Positions 1 through 8,071 of a stretch of DNA of 49,840 nucleotides are shown here, one piece after another. Both the position numbers and the translations under genes were made by a program. A model generated the notes under the pieces. The model was given only the letters and a program-made list of their open reading frames with translations, made no database searches and was not told where the DNA came from. Source of the stretch: Acidobacteriota bacterium (GTDB taxonomy: Bacteria; Acidobacteriota; Terriglobia; Terriglobales; Acidobacteriaceae); the NCBI GenBank assembly GCA_021803035.1, contig JAJZME010000045.1, positions 1 to 49,840 of the forward strand, in the 5' to 3' direction. Each line of letters begins with the position of its first letter. The first letter of the stretch is position 1.

Positions 1-99
1 CGAATTGGGAATTGCCACGGCGGACAAACGTACCCCGCAATTCCCGCAAAACCGCGCGCCTTCTACGTTGTGAGAGCGACACTGGGTACAGATCGGCAT
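1..99 (-). CDS. zinc-ribbon protein, N-terminal fragment (runs off left edge)
   Basis: Reading leftward from an ATG at 99, 33 codons stay open to the window edge. The fragment begins MPICTQC and continues with FCGNC, two CxxC knuckles 11 residues apart, the pattern of a small zinc ribbon as found at the start of many membrane or regulatory proteins of unknown role. A GGAG 7 bases upstream of the ATG supports the start. The gene diverges from the terminase-like gene at 306, so the roughly 200 bp between them should hold both promoters. Nothing can be said about the rest of the protein. It lies on the element inserted at tRNA-Glu. Confidence 0.55.
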   Translation of the reverse strand, partial: MPICTQCRSHNVEGARFCGNCGVRLSAVAIPNS

Positions 100-305
100 T
101 TCAATGCTCCAGAAGTTTGCGAGGATTAGTTTACGCCGGTTGCGCGGGCGCGCCAGCGGACCTCGGCTTCAGTCGCCTTTACAGTTTTGGGTGCTCCGAG
201 CCTTTCCGTTCCGGGTGATGGTTAGCTTGATTGGATGCAGTTATCCTGCGTTGACTTGCGCAGCTGCGCCATAATGGAGCCATCCCAGGCGGGGAGCGTT
301 GAACT

Positions 306-788
306 ATGGCAGGCGGCAAGAGTGAATACGATCCGGGAATCGCGGCGGAGATTTGCGGGGTGATGGCCACGTCCTCCAAGGGACTATCTGCAATCTGTGA
401 ATCCGATGCGCGGTTTCCCCATCCGGCGACCTTTTATCGGTGGCTCATTGCCCATCCCGAGCTACGCGAGACATACGCGCGCGCGAAGAGTGAGCAGTTG
501 CAGATTCTCGCCGACGAGATACAGCAGATCGCCGACGAGCCGCAAATCGGTGAGACGATTACGATGAAGGGCGACACCCGCGAGGTGAAGATTGCCGACA
601 TGATCGACCATCGGCGTCTCAGGATAGATACCCGCAAGTGGCTGCTGGCCAAGCTGGCCCCGCTTAAGTATGGCGACAAGGTGCAGACGGAACTTTCCGG
701 CTCCGTCCAGGTCAAGTCTGCCCGAGATATGACGCTGGCCGAGTTGCGCGATTATCTGCTGCGCAAAAAGGCGGAGCGCGGCGAGTAG
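306..788 (+). CDS. Sf6-type phage terminase small subunit-like protein
   Basis: A 160-residue protein resembling the small terminase subunit family typified by phage Sf6 gp1, which recognises phage DNA and hands it to the large subunit for packaging. Visible family traits: an N-terminal helix-turn-helix (residues about 8-60: a YDPGIAAEIC-type start, then FPHPATFYRWLIAHPE), an acidic middle helix (LQILADEIQQIADE), and the conserved RLRIDTRKWLLAKLAP...YGDKV block at about 100-125. A GGGGAG lies 9 bases before the ATG. No large terminase, portal or capsid gene is in the window. A lone small terminase beside an integrase and a primase is seen in phage satellites and in prophage remnants. Convergent with the primase gene at 807, 18 bp away. 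Confidence 0.75.
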   Translation: MAGGKSEYDPGIAAEICGVMATSSKGLSAICESDARFPHPATFYRWLIAHPELRETYARAKSEQLQILADEIQQIADEPQIGETITMKGDTREVKIADMIDHRRLRIDTRKWLLAKLAPLKYGDKVQTELSGSVQVKSARDMTLAELRDYLLRKKAERGE

Positions 789-806
789 TTGTGCCAGTCA
801 CTCCGC

Positions 807-2753
807 TCACTGGAGCAGACCTCCGCATTCGCTATCGAAGGTGCTCAACGTCTCTCTTTCGCGTATCTTGAGCGTCTTCGGACAGAAGCCTTTAAATTTT
901 GCATTCTCAGATGTTTCGCGCACCGTGCTCCCGTGTCCATTGGCGAAGGTGCTCACACTCTGTTTTTGAGCATCTTCGGGGGAATCGTGAGTATTTTCTG
1001 GCAAAGACCACATCCACGGCGCACGCATTCCATCCTTGCCGGACTGGACCCGAAGTGCTTTCTTGGCGCGGCGCAGGGTGGGATATGTGATGCCCGCTTG
1101 CTTTGCCGTTTCCCGGAGTTCTTCTTGCTTCCGGCTGCCCGGCCTCAGTTGTTCTGTCAGCCATTGGCAGGCATCGGCCAGCTTGTGATCCCCCGGCCCG
1201 GCTGGTGCGGCCAGTAAATCCGAAGCTGTAATCTGACTTTCGCCCGTCCACGCGAAGCGCCCCTCACCGTCTATAGAGTAGCCAAGCGCCCGCCCCAAAC
1301 GGCCAACATTGGACTTGATATGCACCAGGGCGCGTGCATCGGGATCGTCTGGAAGAGACCCGGCCAGCATCTCCGAGCGGACAGCCCCGGTTAAGTCGAT
1401 GCTACCTAAGCCCCGAAATATCGCCTTGCCGCCGCTCTGTTTGGACAAGTGTCGGAGTAGAAGGATCGCGCAGTCGTGCGATTCAGCGAGCTTAGATAGG
1501 CCGTCCATCACGGGCCGCGTTTCGTTGGAGCGATGCAGGTCCACGTTTGCGCCGAGATAGCTCTGGATGGGGTCCACAATCACCAGGCGCGCGCCAGTCT
1601 GAGAGATGGCTGCTTCCATCGTGTGAATATCGGCGAGCGTAACCCCTCCATGCCATTCTTCGCCGTCTGCGGGATTGAGTGAGCCTGTGAGCACATGGAA
1701 AAACGCGGCATTTCCGCCAAGCGCATCGAAGCGGGGCCGAATTGTTTGGGCAAGCGGGTTTTCGACGGAGAGATAAAGCGTGCTGGCAGGTTCCACATTT
1801 CGGCCATCGCACAATTTGCCGCGTGACAAATCGGCGGCCAAAGCGAGAGCGATAAAAGATTTTCCGGCTCCCGGATCGCCGCTGAGCATCGACAGCATTG
1901 CAGTGGGGAGGAATGGCTCCCAAAGCCAATCGACGGCGCGCGGCTCCACATCGGCGAGACAGACCAGAACAGGCTTCAAAGTTGGCCTTACCTCCGGTTC
2001 GGATTTTGGATTCGGATAGCGCGCGGGAATGTCATGCGCAATGGCCTTGACCTTTTCCTCTGGTAGAGGTGGGGTAAACTGCGCGTTCTCTTTGAGCAAA
2101 GCCGCCTCAATCGCCTCTGGTGTCATGCCCCGCTTGTGCATCGACCCTGTGAGCGAAACAAGGCGATTCGTTCGCCCGCCCTTGCCGATTGGTTGACTCG
2201 CTACAGCGCCCGCCGCTGGTGCGCTTTGCCGGTCCTGTGCGCCCGCCTGCGAATGGTTGAGGATGAGGGCCAGCAACCACGCAGGACACTGCTGAACGGG
2301 CAGAGAATCGTCTGAGTAGCGGTATACATGGCCGCTCGGATGAACGCTGGGCGGAATGACAATATAGGAATTACGCCCGCGAATGTCGATCCCCTCACAC
2401 GGGCGTTTTGTGGCTGGGCGAACTTCCGCACCATCCGGCCATTCGTAGATGAGCGCGTACCCCCGCGCAGTAACCACGCACAGCCCTTCGGGAATCGCGC
2501 CGTACTCATCTTGCAACCTTTGCATTGCGGCGGGGTCATCTACATCGACAGCGAAGAAACCGGACTCGGGACCGGCAACGGCTCCCCAATTACAACGGGG
2601 ATATTGACGCGCCCATGCCTCAATCTGCCCTAGATCGGATGTAGCCCGGCGCTGCCAGCCCGGCAAGCAGGGCAGTTTCGAGCGTGGCTTCAGAGGGTGG
2701 AGACGCCATCCACGCGCAACGGCCTTAGTGACTTCATGGGGTAGAGCAGTCAT
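807..2753 (-). CDS. primase-polymerase / RepA-like ATPase replication protein
   Basis: A 648-residue replication protein of mobile elements. Residues about 10-160 form a bifunctional primase-polymerase (prim-pol) domain: acidic metal motif FAVDVDD (D70, D72) and the PPSVHPSGHVYRY segment around 135-146. Residues about 190-245 resemble the PriCT-1 primase C-terminal domain. Residues about 280-500 form an AAA_25/RepA-type ATPase with Walker A GDPGAGKS (292-299) and Walker B LVIVD (390-394). A helix-turn-helix-like tail follows at about 575-620. I start it at the ATG at 2753 rather than at an upstream in-frame codon (2843) because CGGGAG sits 8 bases before it and the ATG overlaps the stop of the small upstream ORF (ATGA). 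It would prime and unwind the element's own DNA. Confidence 0.85.
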   Translation of the reverse strand: MTALPHEVTKAVARGWRLHPLKPRSKLPCLPGWQRRATSDLGQIEAWARQYPRCNWGAVAGPESGFFAVDVDDPAAMQRLQDEYGAIPEGLCVVTARGYALIYEWPDGAEVRPATKRPCEGIDIRGRNSYIVIPPSVHPSGHVYRYSDDSLPVQQCPAWLLALILNHSQAGAQDRQSAPAAGAVASQPIGKGGRTNRLVSLTGSMHKRGMTPEAIEAALLKENAQFTPPLPEEKVKAIAHDIPARYPNPKSEPEVRPTLKPVLVCLADVEPRAVDWLWEPFLPTAMLSMLSGDPGAGKSFIALALAADLSRGKLCDGRNVEPASTLYLSVENPLAQTIRPRFDALGGNAAFFHVLTGSLNPADGEEWHGGVTLADIHTMEAAISQTGARLVIVDPIQSYLGANVDLHRSNETRPVMDGLSKLAESHDCAILLLRHLSKQSGGKAIFRGLGSIDLTGAVRSEMLAGSLPDDPDARALVHIKSNVGRLGRALGYSIDGEGRFAWTGESQITASDLLAAPAGPGDHKLADACQWLTEQLRPGSRKQEELRETAKQAGITYPTLRRAKKALRVQSGKDGMRAPWMWSLPENTHDSPEDAQKQSVSTFANGHGSTVRETSENAKFKGFCPKTLKIRERETLSTFDSECGGLLQ

Positions 2754-2908
2754 TTGTGCTGCTCCCGTCTTGGTGGAGCGGCAGGCTTCGGCCAGATAAC
2801 ATGCTGCTCTTGTCCATACAGCGGGCAGCCGGGCTGAACGCATACCAAATGGCCGCGCTCTTGGCGCAGATCGGATTCACACGCTCCACAAACTGGAAGG
2901 GCTTTCAT
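2750..2908 (-). CDS. small zinc-ribbon-like protein (52 aa)
   Basis: A short ORF I read directly from the minus strand. Its ATG (2908-2906) overlaps the AlpA stop as TAATG, and its TGA (2752-2750) overlaps the ATG of the primase gene as ATGA. The protein starts MKALPVCGAC and has a second pair of cysteines (CVQPGC), giving CxxC...CxxxxC, a likely zinc-binding knuckle, then a Pro/Arg-rich tail. The double stop-start coupling argues for real translation between regulator and replication genes. I do not recognise the family. Small zinc-finger proteins at this place in satellites and prophages often act as regulators or replication accessories, but the function here is unknown. Confidence 0.6.
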   Translation of the reverse strand: MKALPVCGACESDLRQERGHLVCVQPGCPLYGQEQHVIWPKPAAPPRREQHK

Positions 2909-3129
2909 TATTGGCCCTCCTTGCTGGTGGAAGCGATGAGGGCGCGGATTGACTCAACAGACCAAACGGTCGTTCTACTCGATAGCTTCAAACCACGGGG
3001 GTACTTTCCGTCTTTGATCCCTGCCCACCAAGACGACTTGCTGATAGGGATAAGGGCGGGAGTGTTTGATCTCGGATCACCAAGAATCTGATTGAGTCGT
3101 AAAAATCCAGTGGAGGGCAGTTCGTACAT
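2908..3129 (-). CDS. AlpA-family phage/satellite transcriptional regulator
   Basis: A 73-residue protein with the AlpA/excisionase-type winged helix-turn-helix: the segment around 7-45 includes FLRLNQILGD, then ISKSSWWAGIKDGKYPRGLK, and ends with the typical WSVESIRALIAS helix. Family members switch on integrase or excision genes in P4-like satellites and prophages. GAGGTG lies 7 bases before the ATG at 3129. It is first in a tightly coupled run AlpA - zinc ribbon - primase/ATPase, so it probably shares an early transcript with the replication genes. About 100 bp separate it from the unknown gene upstream and should hold its promoter. Confidence 0.85.
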   Translation of the reverse strand: MYELPSTGFLRLNQILGDPRSNTPALIPISKSSWWAGIKDGKYPRGLKLSSRTTVWSVESIRALIASTSKEGQ

Positions 3130-3232
3130 TGTTGGTCACCTCGGAATCGGAAGTAGTCCAGGCGGACTGTGATTCTGAGTTTGCCGAACTGCTTTCTGTG
3201 GGTATATCTACTAAATTCCCTGCGAATTTAAT

Positions 3233-4012
3233 TCACCATTCACCATCACGGAGACCTTTCGCCGCTCTCTGATTTCGAAGCGCGATAGACTCAGGGTGAT
3301 CAAACGGATACGAGAGATATACGAGAGGCTTGGACCTGCCTCTTTCGTCTCTTTGGTTAAATCGGGTCAACCACTCCGCATATTCGCGCTTTCCTTCTTC
3401 GCCTTTTGGGCCGCTTGCATTGAGTTGCGCACGAGCGCTGCTCACAAATTCCTCCACCTCTTTGCGTGTATAGTGCAGTGTATCCGCGTCCTCCTTTACG
3501 CCTCCAGACTCGCTCACTTGAAGTAACTTCAATTCTCTTTCTTCGACGCAAACCGCATGATAGAACCACCATTTTGCTTCATGCCGATCACGCCAATCCT
3601 TATACTCACGTGGTCCAGATGGCGTTTTTAGTAGCTCCCTCGCATTTCTGGCATGGCGTTCAATGGCTTGGCAGGATAAGCCCAGCCGCTCCCCGACCGC
3701 TGAATAGATACCACTTTTCCGCCCGGATTTTGTTGATCGAGTTTGAGCGTAGTGTCTGGCAGGAAATTCCTCATGTTCACCAGCAACGCAAGTTAGGAAA
3801 TAGCATTTCCACATGGTGTCCCGTTCAGATTTTCTGCCACGCTTTTTCGGCCACGGATTTTTGCCCTCAAGAAAGCGCTCCACACCTTGCGCAACGCATT
3901 CGAGCGTTTTTTCACTCACCAATGCCTCGCTAGGGTTCGGAGAGAGCGGACGGCGCTTGCGCACCCAATAGACAAAATCCCGCAGCATGCTCGACGGATC
4001 ATCCGTGCTCAT
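3233..4012 (-). CDS. hypothetical protein of the integrated element
   Basis: A 259-residue protein I do not recognise. It is rich in charged residues and Trp, with a basic stretch (KKRGRKSER, about 55-64) and a possible helix-turn-helix at about 105-130 (AVGERLGLSCQAIERHARNA), so DNA binding is plausible. No membrane segments or signal peptide. I start it at the ATG at 4012, with AGAGG a few bases upstream, rather than at 4036 where no ribosome site is visible. Either start overlaps the end of the integrase gene (stop at 3999), so the two are probably co-transcribed and translationally coupled. A regulatory or phage-interference role would fit its place, but nothing in the sequence proves one. 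Confidence 0.65.
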   Translation of the reverse strand: MSTDDPSSMLRDFVYWVRKRRPLSPNPSEALVSEKTLECVAQGVERFLEGKNPWPKKRGRKSERDTMWKCYFLTCVAGEHEEFPARHYAQTRSTKSGRKSGIYSAVGERLGLSCQAIERHARNARELLKTPSGPREYKDWRDRHEAKWWFYHAVCVEERELKLLQVSESGGVKEDADTLHYTRKEVEEFVSSARAQLNASGPKGEEGKREYAEWLTRFNQRDERGRSKPLVYLSYPFDHPESIALRNQRAAKGLRDGEW

Positions 4013-5210
4013 AAAGCCTCTTTTCCTCTGTGCCATTCTTCAGCGTGTCCAGATAATCCGCCCATTGCTGCATCATCTCCCGCCGTTCAGGGAGAAAGCT
4101 GGTGCGGTTGTAGGCGCGTCCGTTGGGGTCTTTAACGGTGTGGGCTAACTGGTGCTCGATATAGTCAGGGCGAACACCCAAAACCTCGTCAAGAATCGTC
4201 CGCGCCATTGCCCGGAAGCCGTGACCGCTCATCTCGTCTTTGCTGATACCCATGCGCCGCATAGCTGCCAGAATGGCGTTATCGCTCATGGGCCGCTTGC
4301 TGCTACGCGCTCCCGGAAAGACATAGCGCCCGCTGCCGGTCAATGCGTGAAGCTCTCGCAGAATCGCCACGGCTTGAGTCGCCAGCGGGACGATATGCGG
4401 TGTGTTCGTTTTTGTGACCATGTAACGCCATTCCGCCGCGTCAAGATCGAAGTCGGCCCATTCCGCTTTGCGTAGCTCACCAGGGCGTACAAAAACGAGG
4501 GGAGCAAGACGCAGCGCACAGGCCACGGTGAATGTTCCCTTGTAGCCATCCAGCGCCCGCAAGAGCGCCGCCACTTGCGCCGGTTCGGTAACAGAGGCGA
4601 AGTGTTCGGCGTTCGTGGGCGGAAGCGCCCCGCGCAGATCGCTAGAAGGATCGTGCGCACAGCGCCCGGTTGCCACGGCGTAGCGGAAGACCTGACTGCA
4701 ATCGCCCAGCGCCCGATGTGCGGTTTCGAGAGCGCCCCGGCCTTCAATGCGCCGGACCACGGCCAGCAATTCCGGCGCGGTCACGTCGGCAATGGGTTTG
4801 CCGCCCATCCAGGGGAAAACATCGCGCTCAAATCTGCGGAGAACGCGCCGCTGGTGCTGCTCTACCCACTGCGGGGAAAACTTCTCAAACCACTCCCGCG
4901 CCACAGCCTCAAAGCTATTGGCGGCCCGGTCCTGCCTTGCCGTCTTCTGGCTCTTGCGGTCCTCGCCGGGGTCCGTGCCTTCGGCCAGCAGCTTGCGGGC
5001 TTCATCGCGCCGGTTGCGCGCGTCCTTCAAGCCAACATCAGGGTAGACGCCTAGGGAGAGCAGCTTTTCCTTGCCGTCAAAACGGAAGCGAAAGCGCCAC
5101 CACTTACCCCCGGCAGGGGTAACAAGCAGGAAGAGGCCGCGCCCATCAAAGAGCTTGGCGGCCTTTATACCGGGCTTGGCGTTGCGGATAGCGGTGTCTG
5201 TCAGAGGCAT
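3999..5210 (-). CDS. P4-type tyrosine recombinase / integrase
   Basis: A 403-residue integrase of the P4 family that inserts elements at tRNA 3' ends. Residues 1-90 are the arm-binding domain (MPLTDTAIRNAKPG, then LFLLVTPAGGKWWRFRFRF); about 98-185 the core-binding domain; about 205-385 the catalytic domain with R242 (VRPGELRK), H330-x-x-R333 (HGFR), H357 (HQLAH) and the nucleophile Y367 (AYNRT), so it looks intact. I use the ATG at 5210 (GGAG 7 bases upstream) instead of 5285; the P4 arm domain starts there. The gene lies about 160 bp from the 3' end of tRNA-Glu(CUC), the expected attachment site. It overlaps the unknown gene at 4012. Confidence 0.92.
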   Translation of the reverse strand: MPLTDTAIRNAKPGIKAAKLFDGRGLFLLVTPAGGKWWRFRFRFDGKEKLLSLGVYPDVGLKDARNRRDEARKLLAEGTDPGEDRKSQKTARQDRAANSFEAVAREWFEKFSPQWVEQHQRRVLRRFERDVFPWMGGKPIADVTAPELLAVVRRIEGRGALETAHRALGDCSQVFRYAVATGRCAHDPSSDLRGALPPTNAEHFASVTEPAQVAALLRALDGYKGTFTVACALRLAPLVFVRPGELRKAEWADFDLDAAEWRYMVTKTNTPHIVPLATQAVAILRELHALTGSGRYVFPGARSSKRPMSDNAILAAMRRMGISKDEMSGHGFRAMARTILDEVLGVRPDYIEHQLAHTVKDPNGRAYNRTSFLPERREMMQQWADYLDTLKNGTEEKRLYEHG

Positions 5211-5372
5211 GGGGTAACTCCAAAGCCCTGATCCGGGGTTACCCCTAAAACTTACCCCACATCCGGGCTGGATGGTATTGGACAATGTTACCCCTGTTTG
5301 GTCTAATTATTCAACAAAATAAAAGAGATGCAGGAGCTAAAAAGCGTCACTGCATCTCGTTGGATCAACCTT

Positions 5373-5447
5373 TGGTAGCGCTACCGGGAATCGAACCCGG
5401 GTTTTAAGATTGAGAATCTCACGTCCTAACCCCTAGACGATAGCGCC
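5373..5447 (-). tRNA. tRNA-Glu (anticodon CUC), probable attachment site
   Basis: Read on the minus strand the gene folds fully: acceptor stem GGCGCTA/TAGCGCT (first pair G-U), D arm GTC...GAC, anticodon stem TGAGA/TCTTA with loop TTCTCAA (CUC, Glu), T arm CCGGG-TTCGATT-CCCGG, discriminator A and an encoded CCA. The integrase gene begins just beyond the 3' end, so the 3' half of this tRNA is the likely attB/attR. I saw no second copy of the T-arm/acceptor sequence elsewhere in the window; the other att copy should lie left of position 1. Confidence 0.93.
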
Positions 5448-5606
5448 ACGCACTTGAACTTCGCGACCCGAGGGGTCACTGTTCTACTTTAACAAAATTC
5501 CCAATGGCCGCCAAAGAGCGGCAACCAGCCCGGCAGGTCCGGCTCGTCCACCGGCGCTCACAACTTGAAGGGGCCAAACAAGAATCGGCGTCCGCACCCG
5601 GAAAGA

Positions 5607-5882
5607 TCAGATGCCCAGTTTGCGCACTTCTTCGTTGTAGTACTTGCGGTACAGGATCTCCCACTCCTGCGAGCCCTCTAGAATAACCTTGCGCTGGTTG
5701 GCGATCTTCGACCGGGCCGCGGTGTCGATCTTTGCTTCCTCTTCAAGCAGGACTTCGAGGATTTTGCGCGCCTCCTGACGAATGGTGTTGCGGTCCTCAA
5801 GGAACCCTACCTCGTCAATCTCGGCCAGGGTGTCGGCCACGGTGTGGGCCAGCTTGTTGAGTTTGTCGCGGCTGATCCTCAT
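5607..5882 (-). CDS. DUF507 family protein (second of a pair)
   Basis: A 91-residue soluble helical protein of the DUF507 family, whose function is unknown to me. The pattern is clear: MRISRDKLNKLAHTVADTL at the N terminus, a central acidic helix (EARKILEVLLEEE), and an EWEILYRKYYNEEVRKLG tail. Its ATG overlaps the last bases of the upstream DUF507 gene (5879), so the two are translationally coupled paralogues. Such tandem DUF507 pairs are, from memory, a habit of Acidobacteriota and some deltaproteobacterial-type genomes. A 160 bp spacer separates it from tRNA-Glu, so it marks the start of the core chromosome next to the inserted element. Confidence 0.85.
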   Translation of the reverse strand: MRISRDKLNKLAHTVADTLAEIDEVGFLEDRNTIRQEARKILEVLLEEEAKIDTAARSKIANQRKVILEGSQEWEILYRKYYNEEVRKLGI

Positions 5883-6157
5883 AGCACCGCCTTGTACTTC
5901 TTGGCCAGTTCAGTCTTCACCTTCTTGAACATCTCGGCATACTGGGCGCCCGACTTGCGCATCTCCTCCGAATACGCGTCCAGGATCACGCGGACCTCTT
6001 CGTTGATGCGGTCTTCAAGTGAAAGTTCCTCATGCAGCCCTGCGTTGACGCGCTCTTCGGTCACCTTCTGATCGCTGGTGGTGATCATCTTGGCGTCGAT
6101 GAGGTGCTTGACCGTGCGGCGGGCGAGATACCCAATGTAATCGCGGGAGAAAATCAT
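5879..6157 (-). CDS. DUF507 family protein (first of a pair)
   Basis: A 92-residue paralogue of the next gene: MIFSRDYIGYLARRTVKHLI at the N terminus, LEDRINEEVRVILDAYSEEMRKSG in the middle and a Lys-rich C-terminal helix. Same length and helical pattern as its neighbour but strongly diverged, suggesting an old duplication and perhaps a heteromer. It ends 4 bases inside the following gene. About 270 bp upstream separate it from the WcaF-like gene and should contain the promoter of the pair. Biochemical role unknown. Confidence 0.85.
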   Translation of the reverse strand: MIFSRDYIGYLARRTVKHLIDAKMITTSDQKVTEERVNAGLHEELSLEDRINEEVRVILDAYSEEMRKSGAQYAEMFKKVKTELAKKYKAVL

Positions 6158-6428
6158 GAGTTAAACCCCAGCATAGCGCATCGGCCCTCAAGGTGTACAC
6201 AGGTAGCCGATTGCGGCCTGAAAACGGCAGCCGCCGGGCGCTCGTCACCGGCTCGGCTGTCAAATTCACTACATCAAGAATCTGCCTGGCCCCGAGCGGA
6301 TTGCCTGGATGTATCGAGGCTGCGGCGAGCCGCAATGCAGCCGTGGCCATTGATTGACCAGCAGCCCTCCGGCTAACAGTAAAAGCCGCGGGCACGGCAT
6401 CGTGACTGCGCTCCAGCCAAACTTGTTG

Positions 6429-7046
6429 TCATACATCTTCGCGGCTGGGCTCCTGGCGATTTTCCCGCGCCTTCACCCGAACGGCGGGCACTCCGCTGTA
6501 TACCGTCCAAGGTTCCAAATCCTGGCTCGCCACCGATCCCAGACCCAGGACGGCGCCTGCGCCCACATTCACCCCCGGCGAGACGGATGCCCGCGCGCAG
6601 ATCCACGAATAGGCGCCCAGCCGCATGCTATAGGAGACCATGGGAAAATCAGGATGATTGTAATCGTGCGTTGCGCCGCAAAGATAAGCCTGCTGGGAGA
6701 TGATGCAATGGCTTTCCAAATAGATTGTAGAGGGGTTGTATATCTCGGCGCCGTCCGCTAACGTGCAGCAGTCCTCGCAGATCAGGTTCCATGGCGCCCA
6801 AATCTTGCCTCCGGGATATAAGTGACAGCCGGGACCAATCGTCGCTCCGAAGAGCCGCAACAGCATGGACCGCCAGGCATACATCGGGCGCGGCGAAATG
6901 CGATAGAGAAGCAGATAAACTGCCTGCCACACCAGCCGCGCAAGACGATTTTTTAAACTGAACGAGGCGCGGTGATATGGATTCTCTTCGGCGTTCACGG
7001 CAATGTTGTGTACGGTGCGACTGCGTTCACGTGCGGGAGACGTCAT
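6429..7046 (-). CDS. WcaF-like sugar O-acetyltransferase (hexapeptide-repeat)
   Basis: A 205-residue left-handed beta-helix acyltransferase of the WcaF type, which acetylates a sugar of a colanic-acid-like exopolysaccharide from acetyl-CoA. Typical features: N-terminal helical cap (residues 20-65, ending RLFGATIGPGCHL), hexapeptide repeats from about 70 to 185 (IGPGCH, ICEDCC, LGAYSWICARASV, VGAGAVLGLGSVA), the CGATHDYNHPDFPM loop with the presumed catalytic His, and the YSGVPAVRVK ending. AGGGG precedes the ATG by about 6 bases. It is the last gene of the polysaccharide locus and lies 74 bp downstream of fcl, probably on the same transcript. Confidence 0.88.
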   Translation of the reverse strand: MTSPARERSRTVHNIAVNAEENPYHRASFSLKNRLARLVWQAVYLLLYRISPRPMYAWRSMLLRLFGATIGPGCHLYPGGKIWAPWNLICEDCCTLADGAEIYNPSTIYLESHCIISQQAYLCGATHDYNHPDFPMVSYSMRLGAYSWICARASVSPGVNVGAGAVLGLGSVASQDLEPWTVYSGVPAVRVKARENRQEPSREDV

Positions 7047-7120
7047 ATCTGCCCCTAATGCCTTGCCCGGCCGGAATCGTGCCCCGTGCGCGAACTCCGC
7101 ACTTTACCAAGCATCTCCGC

Positions 7121-8071
7121 TCACATTCCACGATTCGCAACATTGGCCAGATACCAGTTATAAGCTTCCTTCATGCCTGTCTCGAAATCGGTACGGGCAG
7201 ACCAGCCCAGCGCGCTTAGCCGGCTCACATCCATCACCTTGCGCGGCATTCCGTCGGGCTTCGACCGGTCGAAGGTGAACGTTCCCTTCCAGCCAATAAT
7301 CCTGGCGATGCTTTCGGCCAACTCCATGATCGTCATATCGCGCCCGGTGCCGACGTTCAGGAACATTTCGCCGGAATAATGTTTCATGACGAAGACGCAC
7401 GCATCGGCCAGGTCCTCCGAAAATAGGAATTCCCGCCGCGGAGTTCCACTCCCCCATAGCTCGACCCGCGGGCTGTTCGACATTCTGGCCGTGTGAATCT
7501 TCATGATCAGCGCAGCCACAACATGGCCCCCCTGCGCATCGTAGCGGTCTCCCGGCCCGTAAAGATTGGTTGGCATCACGGAAACAAAATCGCACCCGTA
7601 TTGGCGGCGAAAGGCCTGGCACAATTTGATGCCCGCAATCTTCGCAATGGCATACCATTCATTGGTGGGCTCCAGCGCTCCGGTCAGCAGATCTTCTTCC
7701 CGCATCGGCTGTGGCGCCAGGCGAGGATAGATGCAGGATGAACCAAGGAATAAGAGCTTCTTGACTCCGGTCTGCCTGGCCGCCTCAATAACATTGGCGG
7801 CAATCATCAGATTTTCATACAGGAATTCTGCAGGCCTCGTCGAATTCGCAAGAATTCCACCGACGGTTGCGGCCGCATGAAAGACAACCTCGATCTTCTT
7901 TTCGGCCATCCACGATTGGACATCCGCCTGACGCAACAAGTCGAGTTCATTCCGCGTTGCCGTAATAATCTCGCACTCTTCGCCCGCCAACCTGCGAGCA
8001 ATCGCCGAGCCCACCATGCCGCGGTGCCCGGCCACCCATACGCGTCTTCCTGTCAGATCAAAGCTACTCAT
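7121..8071 (-). CDS. fcl: GDP-L-fucose synthase
   Basis: A 316-residue bifunctional 3,5-epimerase/4-reductase of the extended SDR family. It turns GDP-4-keto-6-deoxy-D-mannose into GDP-L-fucose with NADPH. The Rossmann motif is [16 protein letters not shown] at the N terminus; catalytic residues fall in LGSSCIYP (Ser) and [11 protein letters not shown] (Tyr-xxx-Lys), with the GILAN and NLYGPGD segments typical of the family. I start at the ATG at 8071; it overlaps the gmd stop by 8 bases, whereas the longer start at 8107 would lie deep inside gmd. With gmd it forms the complete two-step route from GDP-mannose, which implies fucose in the polymer made by this locus. Confidence 0.95.
   Translation of the reverse strand: MSSFDLTGRRVWVAGHRGMVGSAIARRLAGEECEIITATRNELDLLRQADVQSWMAEKKIEVVFHAAATVGGILANSTRPAEFLYENLMIAANVIEAARQTGVKKLLFLGSSCIYPRLAPQPMREEDLLTGALEPTNEWYAIAKIAGIKLCQAFRRQYGCDFVSVMPTNLYGPGDRYDAQGGHVVAALIMKIHTARMSNSPRVELWGSGTPRREFLFSEDLADACVFVMKHYSGEMFLNVGTGRDMTIMELAESIARIIGWKGTFTFDRSKPDGMPRKVMDVSRLSALGWSARTDFETGMKEAYNWYLANVANRGM

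Noticed and set aside
12..218. 68-codon plus-strand frame at the left edge
   Set aside because: The zinc-ribbon frame on the minus strand explains the same bases better, with a CxxC...CxxC pattern and a ribosome site.
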